Below, piece after piece: positions 18,561 to 28,300 of a DNA stretch of 64,000 bases. The notes below the pieces were generated by a model. That model was not told the origin of the DNA and searched no databases. It saw nothing but the letters and a program-made list of their open reading frames with translations. The translations under genes were made by a program, and so were the position numbers. Source of the DNA: JBBDYH01 sp040901795 (GTDB lineage: Bacteria; Planctomycetota; Planctomycetia; Pirellulales; JALHPA01); contig JBBDYH010000094.1 in NCBI GenBank assembly GCA_040901795.1, positions 1 through 64,000 on the forward strand, in the 5' to 3' direction. Numbering within the stretch: position 1 is the first letter of the stretch; each line of letters opens with the position of its first letter.

Positions 18561-20753
18561 TTACTTTACGATGAGCAAATCCACGTTGCCTTCGCGGCGT
18601 ACCAGGCTCACGCCGACGTCGTTGGGATGCCGCTCGACAAACAGATCGACTGTGGCGGCGCCGGCACGCAGGTTCTGGATCCACAGCCGCTCCAGCGACT
18701 CGGGCAGGTACGGCCGGAAAAAGCGGATTTGCGCCCGCGGCGCGTCAATGGTCAGACCCAAGCACGCTTGCAGTAACAAAAACGCGGAGCCAGCCGCCCA
18801 GGCCTGTGGTGCGCATGCGACCGGGTACCGCGTGGGACCTTCACAGTCCCGCCGTGTAAAGCCACAGAACAGTTCGGGCATCCGTCGCAAATCCATGTAC
18901 AAGCTGGCGTCAAACAATCCATTGAGGAGCTTTTCCGCTTGATGCTGCAACCCGTAACGCGCAAACCCCAGCGCAATCAGAGCGTTGTCATGCGGCCAGA
19001 TCGAGCCGTTGTGATACGCCATCGGGTTATACCTCGCTTCCGTCGAGGCCACGGTGCGAATGCCCCAACCCGAGAACGACGTCTCATCGAGCAACGTCGC
19101 CGCAACTCGCGACGCGCGCAGCGGACTGGCAATCCCCGCGAACAGGCAATGGCCGGCGTTCGAGGTCCGCACGCGGCAGGGCCGCTTGTGCGCATCGAGC
19201 GCCAGCGCATAGGTTGAGAGCTCTTCGCACCAGAACGCCTCTTCGAATCTCTCCTGCAACCGGTCGGCATTGTTGTCATACCGCACCGCCCGCTCTGAAA
19301 AACCGAGGGCAGTTGCGATCTCGGCGGCCGCGCGCCAGGCCGCATAGACGTAGCCTTGCACCTCGCAGAGCGCCACGGGCGCTTCGGCCAGCGTGCCATC
19401 GGCGTGAAAGACCGAATCCACCGAGTCTTTCCAACCCTGCGTCTGCAATCCCTTGTCCGTTTTTCGCGCGTAGTCGCAAAAGCCGTCGCCATCCGAATCG
19501 CCATACACTTCGATCCATTCGAGTGCCCGCTCGATGTTCGGCCAGATCGTTTCGATAAACGCCTGATCCGCCGTGCGGCGGTAATAGGCGCTGGCCAACA
19601 TGACAAACAACGGCGTGGCGTCCACCGTGCCGTAGTATTGGCCGAACGGAATCTCGCCCAGCGCCGCCATCTCGCCGCGCCGCGTCTCGTGCAGGATCTT
19701 GCCCGGCTCGGCGTCCTGATCTGGATTGACCTGCGAGGCTTGCGTGGCCGCGAGATAACCCAGCACACCCCGCGCAAGTTCAGGATTGATCCAGAGGTAT
19801 TCGAGCGCCGAGATGATGCCGTCGCGGCCAAAGACGGTATTGAACCACGGCACCCCGGCGTAAGGGTACGGCCCCTTGGGCGTGTGTGTCACCATCATGT
19901 GCAGGTCGGCCGCCGAGCGGTTCAGCCAGTCGTTGAACAGCTCGTTCGAGGCACGTAGGGTCGCGTCGTGCGTGCGCAGGTCCGAAATGTCGGCGGCCGC
20001 GGCGACGGCGGCCTTGTCGAACGAGAGCAGCTCAAGAGCCTCGCCCGCGTCGCAAGACACCTGGATGTAGATGTCCTCGCTTTCGTGCGCCGGGACCTCG
20101 ATTTGATACACTGCCGCGCTTTCGCTCACTTCCACCGGCGGCGGTAAAAATGAAAGCCGCGTTCGCCGTACGACATCGTCGAGGCCGCGGTAGGCCAACT
20201 CGACCGACGACGGTTCGACGCGCGCCGGCAACACCGTTCCACGCCGCTCGCGCCGCATGCCGCGAACCTCGAAAATATCGACAAAGTCCGCCGCAAACAG
20301 CATCGTCAGCGCCATGCTAATCGGCCGCAGCGCAAAGTTGCGCACCTGAATGCGGTTGTAACACGTGCCATGCCACAAGAAGCTCGTGCGGAAGACGTGA
20401 ACCGTGTCGCGCTCCAGCACAACGTCCCCCTTGACGCTGTAATCCGGGTTCGTCAGATCGACGGTCAAGAGCAGATTGTCCTCGCGCACCGTCGAGCTCA
20501 GCAAGAGTGGGCGACGCTCGTGCAATAGCAGTCGTAGCCGGCTGAGAAATCTTGTCCCTTCGTGATAAAGACCCTCTTCACCCAGGCCCGCCGGCTGAAT
20601 GTCGCCATACCGATCGAACACGGCGAACGTATCGCCCTGTTTGAGCACGCGCGTTTGCTCGTCAACGCGCGGGGAGGTGGCGAGGATGTAAAACCGGTCG
20701 TTGACCTGGATGACCTCTTCCGTCGGGTGAACCGGCGTCGATGACTTGAGCAT
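18561..20753 (-). CDS. Amylo-alpha-1,6-glucosidase / glycogen-debranching-type enzyme
   Basis: About 730 residues from the ATG at 20753. The longer frame to 20876 runs antiparallel in content with the neighbouring gene and is rejected. The N-terminal GDE_N_bis-type domain is recognisable (ILATSPRVDEQTRV, FAVFDRYGDIQPAGLGEEGLYHEGTRFLSRL). The (alpha/alpha)6 glucosidase domain has PYAGVPWFNTVFGRDGIISALEYLW, QGWKDSVDSVFHADG, NAGHCLFAGIAS, FSGWGIRTVAS and YHNGSIWPHDNALIA, with acidic catalytic positions of the trehalase-like clan. It hydrolyses alpha-1,6 branches of glycogen or a related glucan, or a similar oligosaccharide. Its start lies inside the 3' end of the GT4 gene, so the two are one transcript. 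Confidence 0.88.
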   Translation of the reverse strand: MLKSSTPVHPTEEVIQVNDRFYILATSPRVDEQTRVLKQGDTFAVFDRYGDIQPAGLGEEGLYHEGTRFLSRLRLLLHERRPLLLSSTVREDNLLLTVDLTNPDYSVKGDVVLERDTVHVFRTSFLWHGTCYNRIQVRNFALRPISMALTMLFAADFVDIFEVRGMRRERRGTVLPARVEPSSVELAYRGLDDVVRRTRLSFLPPPVEVSESAAVYQIEVPAHESEDIYIQVSCDAGEALELLSFDKAAVAAAADISDLRTHDATLRASNELFNDWLNRSAADLHMMVTHTPKGPYPYAGVPWFNTVFGRDGIISALEYLWINPELARGVLGYLAATQASQVNPDQDAEPGKILHETRRGEMAALGEIPFGQYYGTVDATPLFVMLASAYYRRTADQAFIETIWPNIERALEWIEVYGDSDGDGFCDYARKTDKGLQTQGWKDSVDSVFHADGTLAEAPVALCEVQGYVYAAWRAAAEIATALGFSERAVRYDNNADRLQERFEEAFWCEELSTYALALDAHKRPCRVRTSNAGHCLFAGIASPLRASRVAATLLDETSFSGWGIRTVASTEARYNPMAYHNGSIWPHDNALIALGFARYGLQHQAEKLLNGLFDASLYMDLRRMPELFCGFTRRDCEGPTRYPVACAPQAWAAGSAFLLLQACLGLTIDAPRAQIRFFRPYLPESLERLWIQNLRAGAATVDLFVERHPNDVGVSLVRREGNVDLLIVK

Positions 20754-21756
20754 AGGCCTTGAGGTAGTCGTGAGCCATGCGATGCGAACTGAACCGCTCT
20801 TCAAAGATCGCGCGACACTCGGTGCGGTCGAGCCATTGAACTTTCTCCACCGCCTCCACCGCTTCGTCAATGTCATTGACCAGGAAACCGGTTTTGCCGT
20901 CTACCATGATCTCCGGGGTCGATCCGCACGAGAACGCGACCACCGGGGTGCCCACCGACATCGCCTCGATCATCACTAGCCCAAACGGCTCCGGCCAATC
21001 GATCGGAAACAGCACAGCGTAGGCGTTGCCCAAAAAATCGTCTTTTTGCGATTCGTCGATCTCGCCGACGTATTCCACGTGCGGCTCGGTCAACAGGTGT
21101 TTGACCACGCGTTCATAGTAAGCGCGATCCGCGTTGTCGATCTTGGCCGCAATCTTGATCGGCATGCCGGCGCGACGCGCAATCTCAATCGCCCGGTCGC
21201 AGCCCTTCTCCGGCGAAATCCGTCCGAGGAACGCCAGATAGCGACCCGGAGCTGCGTTCAGCCTGTGCAGGCCAGGCGGCAGCCCATGGTACACCGTGGC
21301 GACCCAATTGCACCACGGCAACGGCCGCCGCTGCGCATCGGAAATCGAGATCAACGGCATCGAACAGTACTCGCGATACAGCGGCTGCAAGTCGGCAATG
21401 TCCAGCCGGCCGTGCAAGGTAGTCACATGGGGCACACCCACCCGCCGGCTGAGCGGAAAGTGCAAATAATCAATGTGGAAATGAATCAGGTCGAAGTCGC
21501 TGGCGCGGCGGAACACGTCTTCCATCATCACGAAGTGCGGTGCCAGCGGGTCGACACAGCGCTTGTCCAGGCGCAATGCGCGCGGACAGCCCGGCACGAG
21601 CTTCGCGCTCGTCACCGAGTCGCCGCTCGCAAAGAGGGTCACTGCGTGACCGCGGCGGACCAGTTCTTCGGTGAGATAGGAGACGACGCGCTCGGTGCCT
21701 CCGTAAAGTTTGGGGGGTACGCTTTCGTATAGCGGGCTGACTTGTGCGATCCGCAT
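20662..21756 (-). CDS. Glycosyltransferase family 4 protein
   Basis: 364 residues. A GGAGGAAG sequence precedes the ATG at 21756. The GT4 hallmarks are PPKLYGGTERVVSYLTEELVRRGH at the N-terminus, the donor-domain YLAFLGRISPEKGCDRAIEIARRAG, and E-x7-E in WPEPFGLVMIEAMSVGTPVV followed by GSTPEIMVDGKTGFLV. It overlaps the downstream debranching-type gene by 92 bases. The last 20 or so residues (DAGSPDGRGHPGQ...) are unlike the family and exist only in that overlap. Linkage with a glucosidase suggests a glucan or trehalose-type pathway, but the sugar is unknown. Confidence 0.88.
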   Translation of the reverse strand: MRIAQVSPLYESVPPKLYGGTERVVSYLTEELVRRGHAVTLFASGDSVTSAKLVPGCPRALRLDKRCVDPLAPHFVMMEDVFRRASDFDLIHFHIDYLHFPLSRRVGVPHVTTLHGRLDIADLQPLYREYCSMPLISISDAQRRPLPWCNWVATVYHGLPPGLHRLNAAPGRYLAFLGRISPEKGCDRAIEIARRAGMPIKIAAKIDNADRAYYERVVKHLLTEPHVEYVGEIDESQKDDFLGNAYAVLFPIDWPEPFGLVMIEAMSVGTPVVAFSCGSTPEIMVDGKTGFLVNDIDEAVEAVEKVQWLDRTECRAIFEERFSSHRMAHDYLKAYAQVIDAGSPDGRGHPGQRPVLHPRHLPAR

Positions 21757-22045
21757 AGACTTCCTCCGTGGCGGACACGTTGCTCGTAGTAGTGATCAAT
21801 TGACGCGAGCGGGGACCGATAGCATAACGTTTTCGCGATCTCCGCGTCACAGACCAAACGTCCAAGCCTGTGCAAAAGATATACCTAACTGCAATCGCAC
21901 TCTTTGCTTGCGCCGACGAAGCGCCCGTCCTTTAGCAAATCAATCGCTGGCTCAAAAACCCTAGCGAGTGCGGATTCTTGCCCTTGATACGCGGATTGAT
22001 ACAATTGTTTAGAACATCTGTTTAATTCCTGGCCGCTCGATTGCG

Positions 22046-23182
22046 ATGACTTGGATCGCCTGGAAAATGTTGATTGGCAACCGGGGCAAGTACCTCGGCA
22101 TTGTGCTCGGGATTGCTTTCGCGGCGCTCTTGATCGCGCAGCAATCATCGATCTTTTGCGGCCTGATGAACATGACCACCAGCCAGATTCGCGACGTCAA
22201 GGGCGTCGATATCTGGGTGATGGATCCCAACGTTCAGTTTGTGGACGACATCAAGCCACTCTCGGAAAACGATCTGTACCGGGTCCGCGGTGTGGCGGGC
22301 GTCGACTGGGCCGTGCGGTTTTACAAAGGACTCGCTCGCAGCCGCCTGCCCGACGGCAACTTTCAGCAAGTGATCTTGCTTGGCCTCGATGACAACTCGC
22401 TCGTCGGCGCCCCGGCGGAGATGATCCTAGGTGATTTGCGCGATCTCTATCAGCCGGATGCCTTGATCATCGACGACGCCGGTTACGCCCAGCTTTGGCC
22501 GGGCGAGCCGTATCAGATCGGCAAAGTCTTTGAGATGAACGACCGCCGCGGCGTGGTGGTCGGAGTTTGCAAGGCGTCGCGCACGTTCCAAACGTTCCCG
22601 ATCGTCTACACGCGCTTCAGTCAGGCGGTACTGTTCGCCCCGACCGAACGAAAGGTGCTGTCGTTTGTGCTCGCCCAAGCCGCTCCGGATCGTTCGCCCG
22701 AAGAAGTATGCCGCGAGATCGAGGGACAAACGGGACTCGCGGCGCTGACCCAGGAACAATTCATCTGGAAGACCATTGTCTACTACATGCAGCGCACCGG
22801 GATTCCAATGAACTTCGGCATCACGGTGTTGTTGGGTTTCATCGTGGGCACCGCCATCGCCGGCCAGACGTTTTACCTGTTCACCGTCGAAAACATCCGC
22901 CAGTTCGGCGCTCTCAAAGCGATGGGAACGAGTAATCTGCGGATTGTCGGCATGGTGATGCTCCAGGCGCTACAGGTGGGTGTGATTGGCTACGGTCTGG
23001 GCATCGGCGGCGCGGCGCTGTTCGGTTGGTTTGCCAAGTACAACGCCAAACTGGCGTTCCTCATGCCTTGGCAAGTATTGGTCATCACGGCGGTCGCCGT
23101 GATGGTGATCATTTTGTTGAGCAGTCTGCTGAGCGTGCGCAAAGTGCTCGTCGTCGAGCCCGCAATTGTTTTCAAGGGCTGA
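22046..23182 (+). CDS. ABC transporter permease, FtsX/MacB-like
   Basis: 378 residues. N-terminal transmembrane segment at about 14-34 (YLGIVLGIAFAALLIAQQS). A large extracytoplasmic MacB-PCD-like domain follows (about 40-250, with VKGVDIWVMDPNVQFVDDIK). Three C-terminal helices form the FtsX domain, with TVENIRQFGALKAMGTSN, the coupling motif to the ATPase. The length and architecture match DevC-type exporters. It begins a three-gene run, permease - ATPase - adaptor, which would export a molecule across both membranes or extract a lipoprotein or lipid. Confidence 0.87.
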   Translation: MTWIAWKMLIGNRGKYLGIVLGIAFAALLIAQQSSIFCGLMNMTTSQIRDVKGVDIWVMDPNVQFVDDIKPLSENDLYRVRGVAGVDWAVRFYKGLARSRLPDGNFQQVILLGLDDNSLVGAPAEMILGDLRDLYQPDALIIDDAGYAQLWPGEPYQIGKVFEMNDRRGVVVGVCKASRTFQTFPIVYTRFSQAVLFAPTERKVLSFVLAQAAPDRSPEEVCREIEGQTGLAALTQEQFIWKTIVYYMQRTGIPMNFGITVLLGFIVGTAIAGQTFYLFTVENIRQFGALKAMGTSNLRIVGMVMLQALQVGVIGYGLGIGGAALFGWFAKYNAKLAFLMPWQVLVITAVAVMVIILLSSLLSVRKVLVVEPAIVFKG

Positions 23183-23232
23183 AAGTCGAGTGCCACTGCT
23201 CGCTGCGAGCAGTGCATTTAAAGTTTAAAGCC

Positions 23233-23967
23233 ATGTCGCCTTCGAAGGAAACTGACAAAACACTCGCCGTTCGCTGCCGCGGAGTCACCAAGGACTTCGG
23301 CGCCGGCGCCACGCGCGTGCAGGCTCTTCGCGGTGTCGATCTCGACGTTTACACCGGCGAGATGACGCTGCTCGTGGGCCCCAGCGGTTGCGGCAAGACG
23401 ACTCTCCTGTCGGTCATCGCCGGCATTCTCGAGCCGACGGACGGCGCCGTCGAAGTCCTAGGCAACGACCTGGTCCACATGTCCCCCCGGGCCGTGGTGC
23501 GTTTTCGCGGTGACAAGATCGGCTTTGTGTTTCAGCAGTTCAACTTGCTGCCGGCGCTCAACGCGATCGAGAACGTCGCCGTCCCGCTCTTGATCGCCGG
23601 AATGCGCCGCGGCACCGCGCTCGCTCGCGCCGAAGACGTCCTGGTTCAAGTCGGCCTTGCGGAGCGCATGCACGCCCTGCCCGCGGACCTCTCAGGCGGC
23701 CAGCAGCAGCGCGTGGCAATCGCGCGAGCCCTGTCGCACCGCCCGCAACTGCTGGTCTGCGACGAGCCTACTTCGGCGCTCGACCACGCCAATGGCAAAC
23801 TGATCATGGAGTTGCTGCGGGATATCGCCGTCGAGAGCAATCGTGCGGTCATCGTGGTCACTCACGACAGCCGCGTGTTCGAATTCGGCGACCGAATCGC
23901 CCATATGGACGACGGGCATATCGAGCGCATCGAGGAGAAGCAAAATGCGGCGCCGGCGGGGCATTAA
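23233..23967 (+). CDS. ABC transporter ATP-binding protein (MacB/LolD/DevA type)
   Basis: About 244 residues from the ATG at 23233 (MSPSKETDK); upstream extension in the same frame lies inside the permease gene and is rejected. Walker A is GPSGCGKTT, the Q-loop is GFVFQQFNLLPAL, the signature motif is LSGGQQQRVAIARAL, Walker B is LLVCDEPTSALD, and the H-loop is VIVVTHDSRVFEFGD. It energises the permease encoded 50 bases upstream and acts with the adaptor downstream. Confidence 0.93.
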   Translation: MSPSKETDKTLAVRCRGVTKDFGAGATRVQALRGVDLDVYTGEMTLLVGPSGCGKTTLLSVIAGILEPTDGAVEVLGNDLVHMSPRAVVRFRGDKIGFVFQQFNLLPALNAIENVAVPLLIAGMRRGTALARAEDVLVQVGLAERMHALPADLSGGQQQRVAIARALSHRPQLLVCDEPTSALDHANGKLIMELLRDIAVESNRAVIVVTHDSRVFEFGDRIAHMDDGHIERIEEKQNAAPAGH

Positions 23968-23970
23968 CTT

Positions 23971-24093
23971 GTTCCCAGGCTCTGCCTGGGAACACACTGC
24001 TCCTGAGGCTCTGCCTCATGGAACGACACGCAAAGACTATGTTCGGCAGGCAGAGCCTGCCAGACAGCGCGTTCCCAGGCGGAGCCTGGGAAC
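23971..24093 (+). repeat. Cluster of four short hairpin repeats inside an operon
   Basis: Four perfect short inverted repeats lie in about 120 bases. The arms are GTTCCCAGGC/GCCTGGGAAC at 23971-23993 and again at 24071-24093, TGAGGC/GCCTCA at 24004-24018, and GGCAGGC/GCCTGCC at 24045-24061. All four have three-base loops (TCT, TCT, AGA, GGA). They resemble REP-type palindromes and fill the ATPase-adaptor gap, where they could act on mRNA stability or as mobile repeat relics. Confidence 0.85.
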
Positions 24094-24109
24094 GAGAACG
24101 GAAAGCGCG

Positions 24110-25183
24110 ATGATCATCAAATACGTGCTACCCCTGATCGCCTTGGCGCTCTTGGTGTTCGCGGTTCAACAGGTCGTTGGCACGCGCGAACCGCAACAGG
24201 ACGTTCAGCCGCCCATCCAACCTTCGCGTAGCCCCTATGAAAACACTGTGGCCGGCGCCGGGATTGTGGAAGCCCAGACCGAAAACATCGAAGTGGGCGC
24301 AACGATGCCGGGTCTGGTGGTCGAGGTCTACGTCAAGGTCCACGACAAGGTTCACGCCGGCGCTCCGCTGTTCAAGCTCGACGACCGCCAGCTCAAGGCC
24401 GATCTCGAAGTGCGCAAGGCCGCCGTCCAGGCCGAGCGAGCCGAACTGATGCGCCTCGAAAACCAGCCTCGCCGAGAGCAATTGCCGAGCCTGGAAGCGG
24501 CGCTGCGCGAGGCCGAAGCCGACATGGCGAGCGCCGATGACGAGCTTCGTCGCGCCCAGCGGCTCAATGCACGGGGACCCGGCGTGGTGACCGAACAAGA
24601 GATCGTCAGCCGGCGCCAGGCGCACAACATGGCTCAGGCCCGCGCGGCCAAAGCCAAGGCCGATCTGGAGCTGATGCGTGCTGGCGCCTGGCAGTACGAT
24701 AAAGACGTCGCCGCCGCCGCCGTTAAACAAGCCCAGGCGCAGGTCGACTCCGTCGCCGAAGAGATCAAGCGCACGACGATTACCGCGCTCGTGGAGAGTG
24801 AAGTGCTGCAAGTCAACGTTCATCCCGGCGAGTTCGTCGGTACGCCGCACAGCGAGCCGCTGATTGTGCTAGGCAATGTCAAGCAGCTCCACGTCCGCGT
24901 CGACGTCGACGAGCACGACATCCCCCGCTTTGTCCCCGGCGCCCCCGCCCAGGCGGTGCTCAAAGGGGATTCCAGCATCAAGTACCCACTCCGCTTCGTC
25001 CGCGTCGAGCCGTACGTGATCCCCAAGCGCTCGCTCACCGGCCAAAACACCGAGCGCGTCGACACGCGCGTACTGCAGGCCATCTACGAACTGGAGCCGA
25101 CCGGTCAGGCCTTATACGTCGGTCAGCAGGTGGAGGTGTATATTGATGCGAGGAAAGGGCGCCACGGGAAGAACGTAGAGTGA
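24110..25183 (+). CDS. HlyD/MFP-family periplasmic adaptor of ABC exporter
   Basis: 357 residues from the ATG at 24110. One N-terminal membrane anchor (YVLPLIALALLVFAVQQVV). The first lipoyl half-motif is ENIEVGATMPGLVVEVYVKVHDKVHAGAPLF. A long alpha-helical hairpin spans about 110-215 (coiled-coil-like, rich in Ala/Glu/Arg). The second lipoyl half and beta-barrel have ALVESEVLQVNVHPGEFVG and LHVRVDVDEHDIPRF. It would link the FtsX-like permease to an outer-membrane channel; no TolC-like gene is seen here. The start used avoids a spurious longer frame through the hairpin repeats. Confidence 0.87.
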   Translation: MIIKYVLPLIALALLVFAVQQVVGTREPQQDVQPPIQPSRSPYENTVAGAGIVEAQTENIEVGATMPGLVVEVYVKVHDKVHAGAPLFKLDDRQLKADLEVRKAAVQAERAELMRLENQPRREQLPSLEAALREAEADMASADDELRRAQRLNARGPGVVTEQEIVSRRQAHNMAQARAAKAKADLELMRAGAWQYDKDVAAAAVKQAQAQVDSVAEEIKRTTITALVESEVLQVNVHPGEFVGTPHSEPLIVLGNVKQLHVRVDVDEHDIPRFVPGAPAQAVLKGDSSIKYPLRFVRVEPYVIPKRSLTGQNTERVDTRVLQAIYELEPTGQALYVGQQVEVYIDARKGRHGKNVE

Positions 25184-25380
25184 GCAGCAAGTGGATTCTG
25201 GATCTACAGGGCATTGATGAACTTGGAACCGACCAGTTGGACGAGTACAGGTGCCACGTATTGATTTACTTCGAACGGTGTACTTAGTACGGCGTACTGA
25301 GCACGGTTTGGCTATAGCGCTCGCAGCCACTACCGTGGATGCCTGCGACGGCACACGAATCGCGCCTACTACAAAGACGC

Positions 25381-28300
25381 TCACTCAATCCCAAACGCTC
25401 CCGCCGGCGGCACGACAATCCCCGTGCGCTTGCCAAAAGACGTGCGCGGCAGGAATCGCGGCTCCAGCGCCACGGCAATGCCGACGTTGTCGCGACCCTG
25501 ATCGGCGTTGAAGCCGAGCGAGAACAGGAACGACTCGCCGATCCGTGTCAGCGTGAACGTTTCGCCCATCGAGCCGTCGTTGCTCAAGTCGTAGGTCAGA
25601 CCGAAACTTGAGGCCCACTTCGGCGCCATCCGGTAGCTGTAGGAGGCCAAGAGCACGTTACTGTTGATCGGACCTTCCAGCGAGCGAAACCCAAGGAACA
25701 AGTTTCCGCGCGGTGGACGGTTGAGCGATGCGCCGACCGAAAAAAGCTTCCCGCCTTGGCTGAAAAAATCGGCTGCGCCGTCCGACAACAGCGTTAGTCG
25801 ATCGCCGACGTGCCAGCGGAAGTCGTAATCGATCAAGCCAATATTCTCGCCGAAGTTCTCCTCTTCGTCGGGGAAGATTTCTGCGTGTGTATCGAGCGTG
25901 ATCCAGTCGATGATCCGGCGGTTGTCCGGTGGCCCGCGCTTCGTTTGCCAACGTTGCCGAACGCCGACTCGAAATACCTTGAGGTCTTCCGCGATTTCGG
26001 TCGGTCCGGTTACGTTGTCCATTAACCCGCGGCGTACGCCGTAGAACCTCTCGTCGAACTCGGGCGGAACCGGCGGTGGACCGCCAAACGTCTGAAACGC
26101 CAGCCGTCGACGGAAGTGCTGTACATTGTTGTCATCGATCTCATCGTAAAGTGGAAACTCGCCGAGGTCCTCGCTGGCATCGGTCACCGAGAACTCTCCT
26201 TCGAGCGTAATCTTGTGCGATAGCCCGTGCAGGTTCAGCAGGTGGCTCTCGATTGCCGGATCGACGGCCCAAATCGGCAGGCTAGTCCGTATTCCGGCCT
26301 GACCATACACCCGCTGCAGATCATCTTGGTCAAGAGTCTCGCCCCAATGGGCCGCCTCGCCGAGAACGAACGGCACGACCTTCATCGGTCCGGTGTCGAG
26401 CGGCAGCTCGAGCGCTTGCCGCGTCGAAATGCGCTCGCCTTCGACGGGGACTTCATAGGGCAAAAAACCGAACGTCGCTCGATCACTTGGATCAACCGGC
26501 ACGCTCGCCGGGTTTTGCCGGAAATATCCGACATTCGTGTGCTCGTACCACGTCAGCCGATCCATCCACAGCGATTGGCCAATCCAAAAATGATCGACGC
26601 GGGGAAGTTGCTCGGTCTCCATGAAGAAGTCGTTGATCCGCGAGTCAATCGCCAATGCCAGCGACGCGTTCTCAAGGGTCTGCTTCAACTCGAAGCCGGA
26701 CCGCGCATCGGGTTGCTCGTCCCACTCCTGCTCGAAGAACTGCTCCTGGAAGTTACGGTCGGTGATGAAGCCCAACTCCGCCGTAAGCTGCCAATGGTTG
26801 GGCAGCTCCTGCCGGTGCCGCGTGAGGATGCGCCCGCGAATGTCCTCTTCCGGCGCCAGACCCATCCGATCCAGACCTAGCGTATCGAGCCCATCGTCGT
26901 CGATGAACCAGGCATCGGCCAGGCCGAACGTCCGCTCGGGCCGATTGAAAAAGAAATCGCGCTCGTACGTGAACTTAGTGCCGACGGCCGGGCCGCGCTT
27001 CGAGAGATAATCCAGGCTGAGGCTCCAATCGGTATCTTTGGGCGCGTCCTGCCAGCCGAGAAGCTGGTACAGGTTCCACTCGGTCTCGATCGAGGTCCCA
27101 AAGATGCTGTCGTTCTTCAACGCCGCCTTTTGGATGTAGAACGTCGGCTCGCGCGCGTCGGTGGCAAGCGTCGGCCAATAAAACACCGGTACGCCTTCGA
27201 CAAACACCACGTTGTTGGTGCTGGTCACCGTTTGCACATGGCGGATTACTGGACTACCTGTTTGTGGATCGAAGGCCGGAGCGCCGCTGATCGGATCAAT
27301 CTCCGGCGCCTGCGCATCGACCAACACCAGCGTGCCCGCGCGAAATTCGTAAGTCGGCATCGCCAGCCGGCTCGTCGTGACACTCGCCCCTTCGGCGATA
27401 AACTGGTCCTTTCCCACCATCCGCAAAACGTTCGCTCGCAACCGCAATGCGCCCGCGTAGTTCTGCACCGGCGTGATGGCCTCGGCGTTGAGGATCGTTC
27501 CGGTTTTCGCCGGGACGTTGTAATACATCGACTGCGCATAGACGATGCGGTCTCCTTCGCGGAAGATGATGTCCCCTTCGAGATACAACTCGAGGGGGAC
27601 AGTTTCCGCCTGATCGGCCTGGCCGCTGAGCAAGCTTTTGGCGTCGCCCTGCATCCAAATGACGACCCGATCGGCTTCGATATCCAGTGTCTCGCCGACA
27701 CGGATCCCGGCCACCGTCCGGCCCAGTCCATCAATGCGGAGCCGCACGCCGCCGGAGACGATGGTAACCGACTCGTCTGGATTGTTTGGATTTTGAAACC
27801 CGCGAGACTCAAACCCCATCCCCGAACGCGACTCGAAAATCACGCGTCGCGAGCCAACGACCGGCGCAGAAAACTGCGGCGGCGGGATTTGCTCGGGCTG
27901 GAACTCCGTAAACTGCGTTCGCTCGATCCCGGCCGGCGGCGCATGCCGCTCAATCGCCTTCCGATAGATCGAAGGCTTTGCATCCGGCTCCGCGGTGACG
28001 GGGCTGCGAATCGGAAACTCCGGGGAGAAATCGGAGTACAGGCGGCCGTACCAGGGTTTCGTTGTGTCGCTTGCTCCCAGATCGTTCTGTAATCCCGCGG
28101 ACTTCATTGAAGCCGGCTGCTGGCCAATGACCACCCGACCGTTCACGTATGCAATCACCGTGTACGTCGGATTGCCAAAATCCCCCTGCCGCTCCACCCA
28201 CACCACGGCCTCGTCTCCGCGGACAGTCGCCAGCCCCTGGGTGATCGAGCAGTTGCCCTTCAGGAGCCAGACATCCCGCGGCTTCTGACGCGGTCCATCT

